Part shown: positions 1 through 8,583 of the stretch, in pieces | Position numbering within the stretch: position 1 is the stretch's first letter | How the letters are laid out: every line of letters begins with the position of its first letter | Source: a virus | Virus record (IMG/VR): IMGVR_UViG_3300040815_000389 | Coordinates: 1 to 35,259 of that record | Direction: 5' to 3' (one strand) | Length of the DNA stretch: 35,259 nucleotides | The notes under the pieces: model-generated | What the model was told of the DNA's origin: nothing | The model's input: the letters and a program-made list of their open reading frames with translations, nothing else | Databases searched by the model: none | Made by a program: the position numbers and the translations under genes

Positions 1-737
1 ACCAGTAATTGCTACACTGTTGGCATTTTGTGTAGCCATTGTGCCAGCACTTGCATTGTCAAATGGTGTATATGTTAATGCGCCTGTAACATCGGCAGAT
101 GATAAGGTAATTGCACCAGTTCTAGTATTGAATGATGAAACTAATCCACTTGCAGAGAATGCAGCTGCATCCCATGCAGATCCATCCCATATATATAACT
201 GACCAACACTTGTATTAAAATATAAGTCTCCTGTTTGTAATGCGCTACTATCTTTTCTTGTGCTTGGAGCAGAAGCTGATGGGCCATAATACACGCCAGC
301 AAAGTTAGTTACATCTGTCACATTGTCTGCAACTGTTGTTACGTCCGTGCTGATACCAGCCACTGTGGTGACATCAGTTGATATTCCAGCCACTGTTGTG
401 ACGTTTGCATTGTTAGCAGCAACAGTATTTATATCAGCCGAGATACCACCGACTGTAGTCACATCAGAACTAATACCAGCTACAGTAGTAATGTTCGCAT
501 CATTGCTAGCAACAGTGTTTACATTATCAATACTACCACCGACATTGTTTACATTAGTAATATTAGTAGCTACTGTGCCAATGTCTGCTTGATCTGCTAC
601 GACAGCCGTAACATCAGAACTAATACCAGCAACTGTAGTGACGTTAGCTGAGATGCCAGATACTGTAGTCACATCAGAGCTTATGCCAGCCACTGTGCCA
701 ATGTCTGTGCCATCAGCTGCCACTGTTGATACATCTG
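1..737. repeat. Left copy of 737-base terminal overlap
   Basis: Bases 1-737 align without gaps to 34523-35259, reaching both window ends exactly. I counted about 39 mismatches by eye (about 95% identity), half of them between 421 and 540. Both copies stay open in the tail-fibre frame. This is what an overlapping circular or circularly permuted assembly gives when the two ends come from different strain variants. Confidence 0.9.
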
Positions 738-1653
738 TGCTAATACCAGCCACTGTGGTTACGTTAGCGTTGATACCAGCTACAGTGTTAATATTAGTTG
801 CATTACCAGCAACACTTGTTACGTTAGCAGAAATGCCAGCTACAGTATTTACATCTGCAATGTTTGTGCCAACATTATTCACATTAGCAATATTATTCGC
901 AACAGTGTCGATCTCAGATGTTGCTTCGTTCAAATCATTCGCTACAGTCTCAACTTCTGATATAGCTTCAGCTAAGTCATTAGCAACAGTGATAACATCA
1001 GCGATGTTTGTCGCTACAGTATTTACTGACGCAATGTTTGTAGCCACTGTAGTTACATTAGCATCGTTGTTAGCTACTGTTGTAACATTAGATGATATCC
1101 CTGATACTGTCGTTACATCATCAGAGATACCAGCTACTGTTGTTACATCAACGACATTGTTTACAACTTCAGGATTACCTGTGCTTGCATTGAATGAGAG
1201 ATACTTACCTTTACGATCATCATCTTTAGGTAATGTCATATTGACTGAAGATGGATCAGTGACTGGTGCTTTGATGGAACGATCAGCTTCTTCTTTGTTT
1301 TGTTGTGTAAAGATAGTTAAGCTGTCAAACTCATCGTTGAGTGAGGTAGCAAATAGAGGACCACCTGTGGTAAAGTCTGTTGTTCTTTCAATTGTTCTTG
1401 CACCAACAATCGTAATACGATCAGAAGCAGTAGGGGTAGTAGGCACATTAGTACCGACAACAATAGTCACAGATCCTGTGCCAGCTGGATCAATAGTCAC
1501 AGTATAGTCTGTAGTCAGTGTTAGTTCTGTATCATTGAAGTATACATCAATGTCAGTCTGTGCTAAGACTTCAAAGTTAAAGGCGTAAGGGCCTACACCA
1601 GCTGAGCCAGTGTAAACAATACGTCTCGTTGTGCTTGATATATCAATTGCCAT
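1..1653 (-). CDS. Tail fibre protein, N-terminal part (runs off left edge)
   Basis: T7-type tail fibre. The ATG at 1653-1651 follows an AGAGGA ribosome site at 5-base spacing. Residues about 1-125 resemble the T7 gp17 N-terminal tail-attachment domain: a short aromatic strand (YAFNFEVL, 23-30), TDYTV near 48-52, and the RTIERTTDF and LNDEFD signatures before a helical segment with QQNKEEADR. A linker leads to decapeptide repeats of the type VTTVAGISSD from residue 170. The frame is open to base 1. Joined through the terminal overlap to the ORF ending at 33440 it gives 911 residues. The N-terminus should dock to the tail, with the repeats forming a trimeric shaft. The family call is by domain resemblance; the join is inferred from the 737-base overlap. 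Confidence 0.9.
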   Translation of the reverse strand, partial: MAIDISSTTRRIVYTGSAGVGPYAFNFEVLAQTDIDVYFNDTELTLTTDYTVTIDPAGTGSVTIVVGTNVPTTPTASDRITIVGARTIERTTDFTTGGPLFATSLNDEFDSLTIFTQQNKEEADRSIKAPVTDPSSVNMTLPKDDDRKGKYLSFNASTGNPEVVNNVVDVTTVAGISDDVTTVSGISSNVTTVANNDANVTTVATNIASVNTVATNIADVITVANDLAEAISEVETVANDLNEATSEIDTVANNIANVNNVGTNIADVNTVAGISANVTSVAGNATNINTVAGINANVTTVAGISTDVSTVAADGTDIGTVAGISSDVTTVSGISANVTTVAGISSDVTAVVADQADIGTVATNITNVNNVGGSIDNVNTVASNDANITTVAGISSDVTTVGGISADINTVAANNANVTTVAGISTDVTTVAGISTDVTTVADNVTDVTNFAGVYYGPSASAPSTRKDSSALQTGDLYFNTSVGQLYIWDGSAWDAAAFSASGLVSSFNTRTGAITLSSADVTGALTYTPFDNASAGTMATQNANSVAITG

Positions 1654-1718
1654 AATAATCCTCTACTCTATTTTACTCCCGTTAATATAAAATATCCACT
1701 AAGTGATATCTGATAATG

Positions 1719-4301
1719 CTAAAAACCTGTAAATTGTTGCGATGGTTTAGTCAATAAAAACTCCTGATTGTAGTCTTTCTCCATACGTTTCTCCATTCTT
1801 TTCAATACTCCAGGATTCATAGTCTCCATCATCTGATATCCAATCAGGTAATCAAATGCTGTTTTTGTATAAAACAGATTTAAGAATGGAATATTAGTAG
1901 ATATAGTCTTATATGCTTGTCGTGCTGCTTTGCCACCCTCTCCGGTTACTCCATATTTCATTGCTTGTAATACATCAAATGCACTTAATGGGACTGGGCC
2001 GAGCATACTTGCAGCAATTTCACCACCAGTCCTGGTCTCCTGAAATAACACATCACCATATAAGCCAAGACCACCACCTTGTAATATCGCCGCTAATACT
2101 GTTTTACCTTTTAAAGGGTCTCTTGCAGATCTTCCTTTCAACAAATCTTTTGCTGTCATTGATAAATATCCAAGTAAAGCAGATGTAACAAACAATGAGG
2201 CAACACCACTAATTGCTCTAGCTTTGTTTCCAGCTCTCCAAAACGATGCTTCTCTGGATAATGTTTTGTAGATAATAGACATTGGAAACGCTTTAAATTG
2301 ACCAATAAATCTAATGGCCTCACCCATTGTAGTTCCAGCCATTAGTCCTTGTGTCATAATACCTTTGACTTTAGCATCTGGTTCAATCACAGCATAGGTT
2401 GTTCTATCTAGTAACATGCCGGATACAGATGATTTAAACTTTTCTTTGATAATTCTAATCTCACGCTGACTTGCATTATCTAAACCAGCAATCAATTTAG
2501 CTTGTTGATCTGTAATATTGTCTAAGTTTTTAATACTAATAAACTCTGTACCATCGGCTGCTTTTTCCATAGCCACAGATCGAATAATATTCCATCGTGT
2601 TTTATCAATATTGTATTGACCAAATAAGGTTTTAAGTGGTGCATTTAAGTTATCAAACTCTATACTTTTTTGTTTAGCAAAGTAATTAGCCATACTCAAC
2701 ATAGCACCTTCTTTGAGCGTGTTAGTCCACCAAGACAATAAGTTGTATTTAAAGAATGTACGTTGCACGTTAGTCCATCCTTTAGATAAATTGTCACCTA
2801 CTTGAAATCGACCAGAGATGTCGTAAATAGCACTATCAGCCATGAAGCCTAATGATTCAGCAATCTCTTTTTTGTCTTTACTGTTTTTAATTTTAAATAA
2901 TGAACTCAGAGCTTCAGCCATGCCACCTAAAAATGATCTACCTTGGTATCTCATTTCAGCACCATATTGAGCTAAATCAGATGCAGCACTAATGACAGCA
3001 CCACCAAGCTTTGCTGTACTTGCAACAGCACGTGTAATAGCAGACCACTTAGCAACACCAAAGTTTTCTACTGAATAGACAGTTCCATCAACAATATTCA
3101 TAAACTTTTCATATTGTTTAGCATTAACTTGTCCAGCATCTCTTCCTTCTGCGGCTAATCGAGTTGCTACAGCTTTTCTAATCTTTTCAAAGTTCTGTGC
3201 TGGCTTAGTCCCTAGTGTATCCATAATGCCAATGTTACGTCCAGCTGTTGTAAGGCCAGAAAAGAATGATTCATTCAAGTTACCTACACCAAACATCTCA
3301 TTATATTCAAACCAACTATCAGCATCTTTGAAATGTAATACTCGCTTCATCTGTGCAGACTTTGCTACGTTCTTAGTAGGTCTTGAACCAAATGTAAATT
3401 CAGCACCGTCAGATTTTAGTGAGTCATTTCTAACAAGTGAGTTATATGCAAATAACATAAACTCATCGATGTTATCTGTATCAGCAAAGGTTCTGTCCTT
3501 ATCAAGTTTGTCCATAACAAACTCTTTCCAAGCTGTAAAGTTCTTGTTATAGTTTTGATCATACTTTGCTGCTAGTTTTGGATCAGTAGGAATATCTTGC
3601 TTGCCTAATACATTGGCTGCATCTCGAACTAAATATGGATCATGCGATTGTCTAACCACATAACCCCATAACTTTCCAATATTAGCACCACGATCATTGA
3701 GCTGCTGTCTGACCATCTCAGAGTATTCGTGTAGTATTGTTCCAAGCTTTACAATCTCTGGATTCTTTTCTGATAGTGTTGGTTTGATTCCGGCATCAGC
3801 TTCTGCTTTAGTTGGTTGCTCAGCTAGATCTTTCATTACACGTGTAATTCTTAGTTGAGTATTTCTATCAGCATTAGCAAAGAGTCTTTCTACTCCAGCA
3901 TCACGTAAACGCTTAGGTATACCATTGATTAATTGATTCACAGCAGCATGTTGTTGCACTGCGACTGAGGCCCTAGCACCTTTCTTTTGATCTGTAGATC
4001 CAATAAGAATAGCATTTAATCCTTCTTTAGGATTGTCCCGGAACTCTTCAAACACATACTCAACAAGTTCACGACCTTTGATTTCATCTTCAATAGCATT
4101 ACGTTTGTTAATCTTGCGTTGTAATACAATCTGATCTTGTACAGTTTGTGCTACTTCATCAATGTTAATCTCATCAATTCTGTTTAGCTTTAGTTCAGCT
4201 TGAGCAATCTTAAGCTGATTAAGAATCTCATCTCTCTCAACAAAGCCAATAGACGACTTATCTAGTAACTTCTGAACTCTTATTAAACATTTATCTGCCA
4301 T
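1719..4301 (-). CDS. Large internal virion protein (gp16-like)
   Basis: An 860-residue, mostly helical protein at the distal end of the tail/internal-core block, just before the tail fibre. By position and size it matches the large internal virion (ejection) proteins of T7-like phages, which form the inner core and enter the cell envelope during DNA injection. The first 130 residues are highly charged and helical. Moderately hydrophobic alanine- and glycine-rich stretches occur in the middle (around the KLGGAVISAASDLAQYG segment), and a hydrophobic stretch near residue 700 reads ASLFVTSALLGYL. No lytic transglycosylase motif is visible, unlike T7 gp16. It starts 2 bases after the 403-residue gene, so the two are probably translated together. 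The function is inferred from context. Confidence 0.75.
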   Translation of the reverse strand: MADKCLIRVQKLLDKSSIGFVERDEILNQLKIAQAELKLNRIDEINIDEVAQTVQDQIVLQRKINKRNAIEDEIKGRELVEYVFEEFRDNPKEGLNAILIGSTDQKKGARASVAVQQHAAVNQLINGIPKRLRDAGVERLFANADRNTQLRITRVMKDLAEQPTKAEADAGIKPTLSEKNPEIVKLGTILHEYSEMVRQQLNDRGANIGKLWGYVVRQSHDPYLVRDAANVLGKQDIPTDPKLAAKYDQNYNKNFTAWKEFVMDKLDKDRTFADTDNIDEFMLFAYNSLVRNDSLKSDGAEFTFGSRPTKNVAKSAQMKRVLHFKDADSWFEYNEMFGVGNLNESFFSGLTTAGRNIGIMDTLGTKPAQNFEKIRKAVATRLAAEGRDAGQVNAKQYEKFMNIVDGTVYSVENFGVAKWSAITRAVASTAKLGGAVISAASDLAQYGAEMRYQGRSFLGGMAEALSSLFKIKNSKDKKEIAESLGFMADSAIYDISGRFQVGDNLSKGWTNVQRTFFKYNLLSWWTNTLKEGAMLSMANYFAKQKSIEFDNLNAPLKTLFGQYNIDKTRWNIIRSVAMEKAADGTEFISIKNLDNITDQQAKLIAGLDNASQREIRIIKEKFKSSVSGMLLDRTTYAVIEPDAKVKGIMTQGLMAGTTMGEAIRFIGQFKAFPMSIIYKTLSREASFWRAGNKARAISGVASLFVTSALLGYLSMTAKDLLKGRSARDPLKGKTVLAAILQGGGLGLYGDVLFQETRTGGEIAASMLGPVPLSAFDVLQAMKYGVTGEGGKAARQAYKTISTNIPFLNLFYTKTAFDYLIGYQMMETMNPGVLKRMEKRMEKDYNQEFLLTKPSQQFTGF

Positions 4302-4303
4302 TG

Positions 4304-5515
4304 TTATCTTCCATCTATACAGTTAGCTAAATCTTTGACTGCCGCTTTGATGTCGTCAGACTTAGTTTGAGCTTCATCTAATGCTTGTGTTGCTGTATCA
4401 ATATCTTTTGCATCTTCATCAAATCTTAATTCAGGACGTGCTTGACGTTTCTCTTGTAATCTTTGATTTAAGTTTTCTATTTCTACGTCAAAGTCAGACT
4501 CTGTTTTATTTACTGTATTATTAACAGCAGTGCTTTGTTGTTGTTCTGATCGTGGTGTTTCTGGCTGTACTCGATTGTTTGGTTTAGCAGAAGTATCAGA
4601 TGATTGTTTTAATACCGGGTCTGCATCTACAATAGGAGCAACGTCTACTTGTTTTTCAAGCATTAAGTCATTCAAAGACTTTTCAAGTAATACTTTTCTT
4701 GTTTGTGGATCAGTAGTTGCTAAATCTCTCATGATTTCAGAGTTTTCTGGATAATATGCCTTATATAGATTAATTTCAGCATCGCGAATGTTTGGTGAGT
4801 CTATACCCAAATTTTCTCTTGCACGTCTTACTTTTGCTCTAAACTCTGTACGTATAGATAAATCTGATAATTTTCCAACACCAACATGCAATCCACCACC
4901 GAGCAATGATCCAAAGGTAATGTTTAAAAAACTATCAGCTAAACCATAATCTGCTTGTAATTCACTAGCAGCTAAAGCTACAACTGGCTCAACAAGCGCA
5001 GCACCTACAGCACCTTCTTTTACACCCTTAGCAAGCCTAGCTCGAGTAAACCCAGTCTTTGCAACCATCTGTGCCATACGTGCTTGACCAACAACAGGAA
5101 TAAATGCTGATGCAACGTTAATAGGGTCTAACATACTTACACCTAAACCTACAGCAAATTTAGCTGCACCTACACCAAAACCTTGTGGGCCTCTTGCAAT
5201 AATAGATTGTCTTTCACGTTCTGCTTGTTTTTCTTCTACCATGAGATCAACAACAGATTGATATTCATCCTCTTCAAATGACAATCCAAGATCACCATAT
5301 TCTGCATTCAGTTGATCTTTAGATACAAGTGGGCTGTTTTCTTTCAGTGCCGCACGTTGTAATTCAATTAAGGTAGATGTAGAAGATAATGGATTTCTTG
5401 CCCAGGTCTCTTCAGCAGTCGCTTTTAGTACATCACCAAAGCCTACAGCATATTGATCATAGCCTGATTCCTGAGCTGTCTTGTTGACGTTAAGACCAAA
5501 TCCTATTTGAGCCAT
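4304..5515 (-). CDS. Internal virion protein with glycine-rich hydrophobic segment
   Basis: A 403-residue protein between two larger internal-core genes, separated from each neighbour by 1-2 bases. Residues about 110-150 are glycine-rich and hydrophobic (around VGAAKFAVGLGVSMLDPINV), and a second such patch lies near residues 165-210, so membrane interaction during ejection is possible. The C-terminal third (about 300-400) is charged, low in complexity and probably coiled coil. The N-terminal motif WARNPLSS resembles sequences I associate with podoviral internal core proteins. It may represent the N-terminal part of a gp16-like protein carried as a separate gene. No catalytic motif is seen; the role rests on context. 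Confidence 0.65.
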   Translation of the reverse strand: MAQIGFGLNVNKTAQESGYDQYAVGFGDVLKATAEETWARNPLSSTSTLIELQRAALKENSPLVSKDQLNAEYGDLGLSFEEDEYQSVVDLMVEEKQAERERQSIIARGPQGFGVGAAKFAVGLGVSMLDPINVASAFIPVVGQARMAQMVAKTGFTRARLAKGVKEGAVGAALVEPVVALAASELQADYGLADSFLNITFGSLLGGGLHVGVGKLSDLSIRTEFRAKVRRARENLGIDSPNIRDAEINLYKAYYPENSEIMRDLATTDPQTRKVLLEKSLNDLMLEKQVDVAPIVDADPVLKQSSDTSAKPNNRVQPETPRSEQQQSTAVNNTVNKTESDFDVEIENLNQRLQEKRQARPELRFDEDAKDIDTATQALDEAQTKSDDIKAAVKDLANCIDGR

Positions 5516-5516
5516 A

Positions 5517-7919
5517 CTACTCCTTGTCTAAACCAAAGACTTTTCTGCCTCTAGCTTGTTTTTCTTTTAGGATGCGCAATTCGTCTGGAGTCATTTGTAA
5601 TCTTTCTCTTGCACGAGTTTTACGTCCACGTCTTTCAATGATAGTTTCACCTTCTGGTGGAGCAATATCAATGTTAGTTCCAGGAACAGTCATACTTATA
5701 TCATCAAATTTAAATGATAAATTATTGCCTTGTTCATTAACAATGGGTGCAAAAGAACCATCACCCATAGTAATACCAAAGATTAACCCAGTACCATCTG
5801 GACTATTATGCCATCTACCATTTTCAACAAGTTGTGTTTTAAACTCCATCATGCGTTCTTCTTCGTCTGCAATCTCTAGTAATGAACCAAATGGAACACC
5901 ATTGAAATCTTCTAAGTGAATATCTTTAATACGCTCTGCTTTGGTAATAACTTCTTCTGCATTAATATCTTTACCATTGTATAAAGTTGGAACATAGTAA
6001 GTATCTTTGATTTGAAACTTATCAGTAAATTCTTCAGCTGCTTTCTTAATCGCACTGCTTTGTGACATACCAGATTGCATGTGAGTAATAGCAAGATATG
6101 TAAACGCATCATGAATGTTGTCCATCTTGGCAGTAGAGATACTTGTATTAAATTGATTTTGTCGCATGACAACTTCGTTAAACTCTGAGAATTTGTTTGC
6201 AATCTCTTTTCTCACCTCATCATAAGTTGTGTTCTTTTCTTTAGCCACTTGTTTCAACTTCTTCTGTTCTTCTTCATCATCAAAACTTAAGAAACGTTCT
6301 GTAAGTGTTGGGTTATTAAAGTAAGATGACAATTCAGCAGTCGTAGGTAAACCACCATTGACCAGCTGTGACAATGCGGCAGAGTTGTCTGCACCAAACT
6401 GTGTGTCAAGAACTTGCAACATTGCAGTTCTTTGTTGGCCATCAGCCTTCATGTAAGTACTAACAAATGCATCAACCTCACCCTTAGTCAATAACATTGT
6501 GTCTTTATCTACATCACTAATGCCATACTTAGCTGCATTACGTTCAATCATTTTTTTACGTTCAAGAACTTTACTAGACAGATCCGGATCTGTAATATCT
6601 AATTCTTCAAACTGACCATCACGCTTAGCTATCAAACCTACTGGATCTTTCTTCAATGCTTCTAGCATGTTTTTGGTGTATGGTTGTAATATCTTTAATC
6701 TTTGGTTTTCTGTTATATCTAGATCTTGATTAGGATCAATTTTTCTATCCATTAAATCTTCTAATTCAACTATTAAATCTGGTAAACTAGATTTGTTAAG
6801 CTGCTCAATCTGGTTAGATTGTTTTACCATTTCATCCACAACGTCGACTAGCTCAGATCCTGGCTCAAGCAAATCATACATTTTTTTAATCATCGCTGGC
6901 GGTATACGCTGTCCTTCAGCTAAATAATTACTTTCAATCAACCCTAGCTCTCTTCTTGCAATCTTATCTCTAGCTGCAATTTCTGAGTTAATATAAGACA
7001 ATTCATTATTAATCTGTTTTGCAAATCGATCTTTGTCTGTTGATTGCATATAGTAACTAGCTTCAGATGACTTATCTTTTGGTAATTCGTTTAATACTTC
7101 TGCAATAGTCTTGCCTCTATATTTTTGTGCAATCGCTTTTGCATGATGGCCATCATCAATTAACTGCAATGATTCATCTAGTTGTTGTGCTAACTTCTCC
7201 TGTTTCCGAGTACCGCTAAATGACATATCACGTGCCATTTTCCTAATAACATCTTTATATTGTTGTTTTTGTTCTAGTGTGGCATTTGGATTTGCAAGTA
7301 AAAAGTTTTCATAATCACGCTCAACATTAGCCTTCATAGTTTCAGCATTGAATAAACGCTTTTCTTCTTCTTGATTACGAATAACTGTATCAGCTTGATT
7401 AAGATAATTCCGTGCAGAAGCTGTTGCTTGCGCACCATAACCCTCAGCCAACATAGGATCAATACTTGTTAAAAATTCTACATGTGCAGAAATAGGTTCT
7501 TGTAACTTTTCTAATGCTTGGCCTTGATTAGTAATAGCACCAGTACGTACTTGCTCTAACACATCTGCACTCATTTGATCTAATTCAAGTCTTAACTCTC
7601 CCGCTACTTGTTGACCAAGTACTTTTTTAATTGCATCGTTGTAAGTTGTTCCACCTTTGAGGAATGAGTCAATAGGATTGCCACCGGTTTGTCTTGCTTG
7701 ATCTATTTGTTCTTTAGTAATAGGATTAGTAATGGCATCTTTAACAGCCTGTTCGCTCGCATATACATTTGCTTTCTCATTAAAGGTTTGACCTACCTGA
7801 GATAAAAATCTATTAACACGCTCATTAGAAGCTAATGACTCTTGTATAGGTGCAGTAGTGAGCTGACCCATGCCAGTCATTGTAATACCAGATGTTTGAT
7901 ATTGTTGTAATTTACCCAT
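5517..7919 (-). CDS. Internal virion protein (gp15-like)
   Basis: An 800-residue, strongly helical, charged and glutamine-rich protein without transmembrane segments. It lies in the T7-like order tail tube B, then a gp14-like protein, then this gene. This is the place and approximate size of T7 gp15 (internal virion protein C), part of the ejected core that spans the periplasm. Many asparagine/aspartate-capped helices and long amphipathic stretches suggest a repeated helical solenoid. The start overlaps the stop of the upstream 220-residue gene by one base, indicating coupled translation. No enzymatic motif was recognised. Confidence 0.75.
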   Translation of the reverse strand: MGKLQQYQTSGITMTGMGQLTTAPIQESLASNERVNRFLSQVGQTFNEKANVYASEQAVKDAITNPITKEQIDQARQTGGNPIDSFLKGGTTYNDAIKKVLGQQVAGELRLELDQMSADVLEQVRTGAITNQGQALEKLQEPISAHVEFLTSIDPMLAEGYGAQATASARNYLNQADTVIRNQEEEKRLFNAETMKANVERDYENFLLANPNATLEQKQQYKDVIRKMARDMSFSGTRKQEKLAQQLDESLQLIDDGHHAKAIAQKYRGKTIAEVLNELPKDKSSEASYYMQSTDKDRFAKQINNELSYINSEIAARDKIARRELGLIESNYLAEGQRIPPAMIKKMYDLLEPGSELVDVVDEMVKQSNQIEQLNKSSLPDLIVELEDLMDRKIDPNQDLDITENQRLKILQPYTKNMLEALKKDPVGLIAKRDGQFEELDITDPDLSSKVLERKKMIERNAAKYGISDVDKDTMLLTKGEVDAFVSTYMKADGQQRTAMLQVLDTQFGADNSAALSQLVNGGLPTTAELSSYFNNPTLTERFLSFDDEEEQKKLKQVAKEKNTTYDEVRKEIANKFSEFNEVVMRQNQFNTSISTAKMDNIHDAFTYLAITHMQSGMSQSSAIKKAAEEFTDKFQIKDTYYVPTLYNGKDINAEEVITKAERIKDIHLEDFNGVPFGSLLEIADEEERMMEFKTQLVENGRWHNSPDGTGLIFGITMGDGSFAPIVNEQGNNLSFKFDDISMTVPGTNIDIAPPEGETIIERRGRKTRARERLQMTPDELRILKEKQARGRKVFGLDKE

Positions 7920-8581
7920 TATGTTGGAACCCTTGTGTCATTATAAATTTTATACGCATTACCAATATGATACAAAGCATCAAACTTAGATCCACGTACC
8001 GCCTCATCTCCAGCAGCAGCCAGCAGTGATGATTGAGCATCTTGAAATAACTCTGATGATCTTGAGTTAAATTCTAAAGCACTAATATCACGCAAGTAAC
8101 GTTCTTCATTTTTCTTAGTAACTAATTTCACTGAGCCATCAAATCCATTCACACCATTAGCAAAACCAGCTGCTAATGTGCTTGCATTAACTGCTAACAA
8201 ATTACGTGTCTTATCATTAGCTGCACGTAACAAGTTGAGTCGATTAATCTCTTGATCTGCTCGCATTTGTTCTGCTTGCATTTCATATTGTTGCTCAAGA
8301 TATTGTCCACGATTGTAAGCACCTACAGCTTGCAATCCAGAGAAGCCTGTAGATATTAAGCCAGAATACTTATTCATTACATCAAATGCTGTGCCAAAAC
8401 TAGCTAATAATCCACCGCCACCTGGGCTAAGAATTGCTGGATTCATCATCATTGATGCACCAACAGATGCTATAGGAGCACTAACTGCTGCTGCACTAAG
8501 TAATGCTGGAGCTGTAGCCATACTTGCAGTTGCTGTTGCTCCAAATGCTGTTGTTGCTGCTGGTACCGCTGCCATTCCCAT
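7919..8581 (-). CDS. Small internal virion protein (gp14-like)
   Basis: 220 residues. The first 60 are alanine-, threonine- and methionine-rich and hydrophobic; a second weakly hydrophobic region runs to about 90, followed by a helical glutamine-rich part (YLEQQYEMQAEQMRAD, around 112-128) and a mixed C-terminal half. This matches the T7 gp14 class, whose hydrophobic N-terminus is thought to form an outer-membrane channel for ejected DNA. It lies directly after tail tube protein B, as expected for the family, and overlaps the next gene by one base. The assignment is by composition and order, not by a specific motif. Confidence 0.7.
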   Translation of the reverse strand: MGMAAVPAATTAFGATATASMATAPALLSAAAVSAPIASVGASMMMNPAILSPGGGGLLASFGTAFDVMNKYSGLISTGFSGLQAVGAYNRGQYLEQQYEMQAEQMRADQEINRLNLLRAANDKTRNLLAVNASTLAAGFANGVNGFDGSVKLVTKKNEERYLRDISALEFNSRSSELFQDAQSSLLAAAGDEAVRGSKFDALYHIGNAYKIYNDTRVPT

Positions 8582-8583
8582 AG

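Noticed and set aside
310-1146. 30-base periodic repeats that could look like a CRISPR array
   Set aside because: The repeats are coding, degenerate and without spacers; they encode the decapeptide units.
323-1507. Long rightward frames rich in Ala, Thr, Val and Pro
   Set aside because: They are the antisense of the tail-fibre decapeptide repeats; open only because the repeats are regular. The same applies at 34374-35114.
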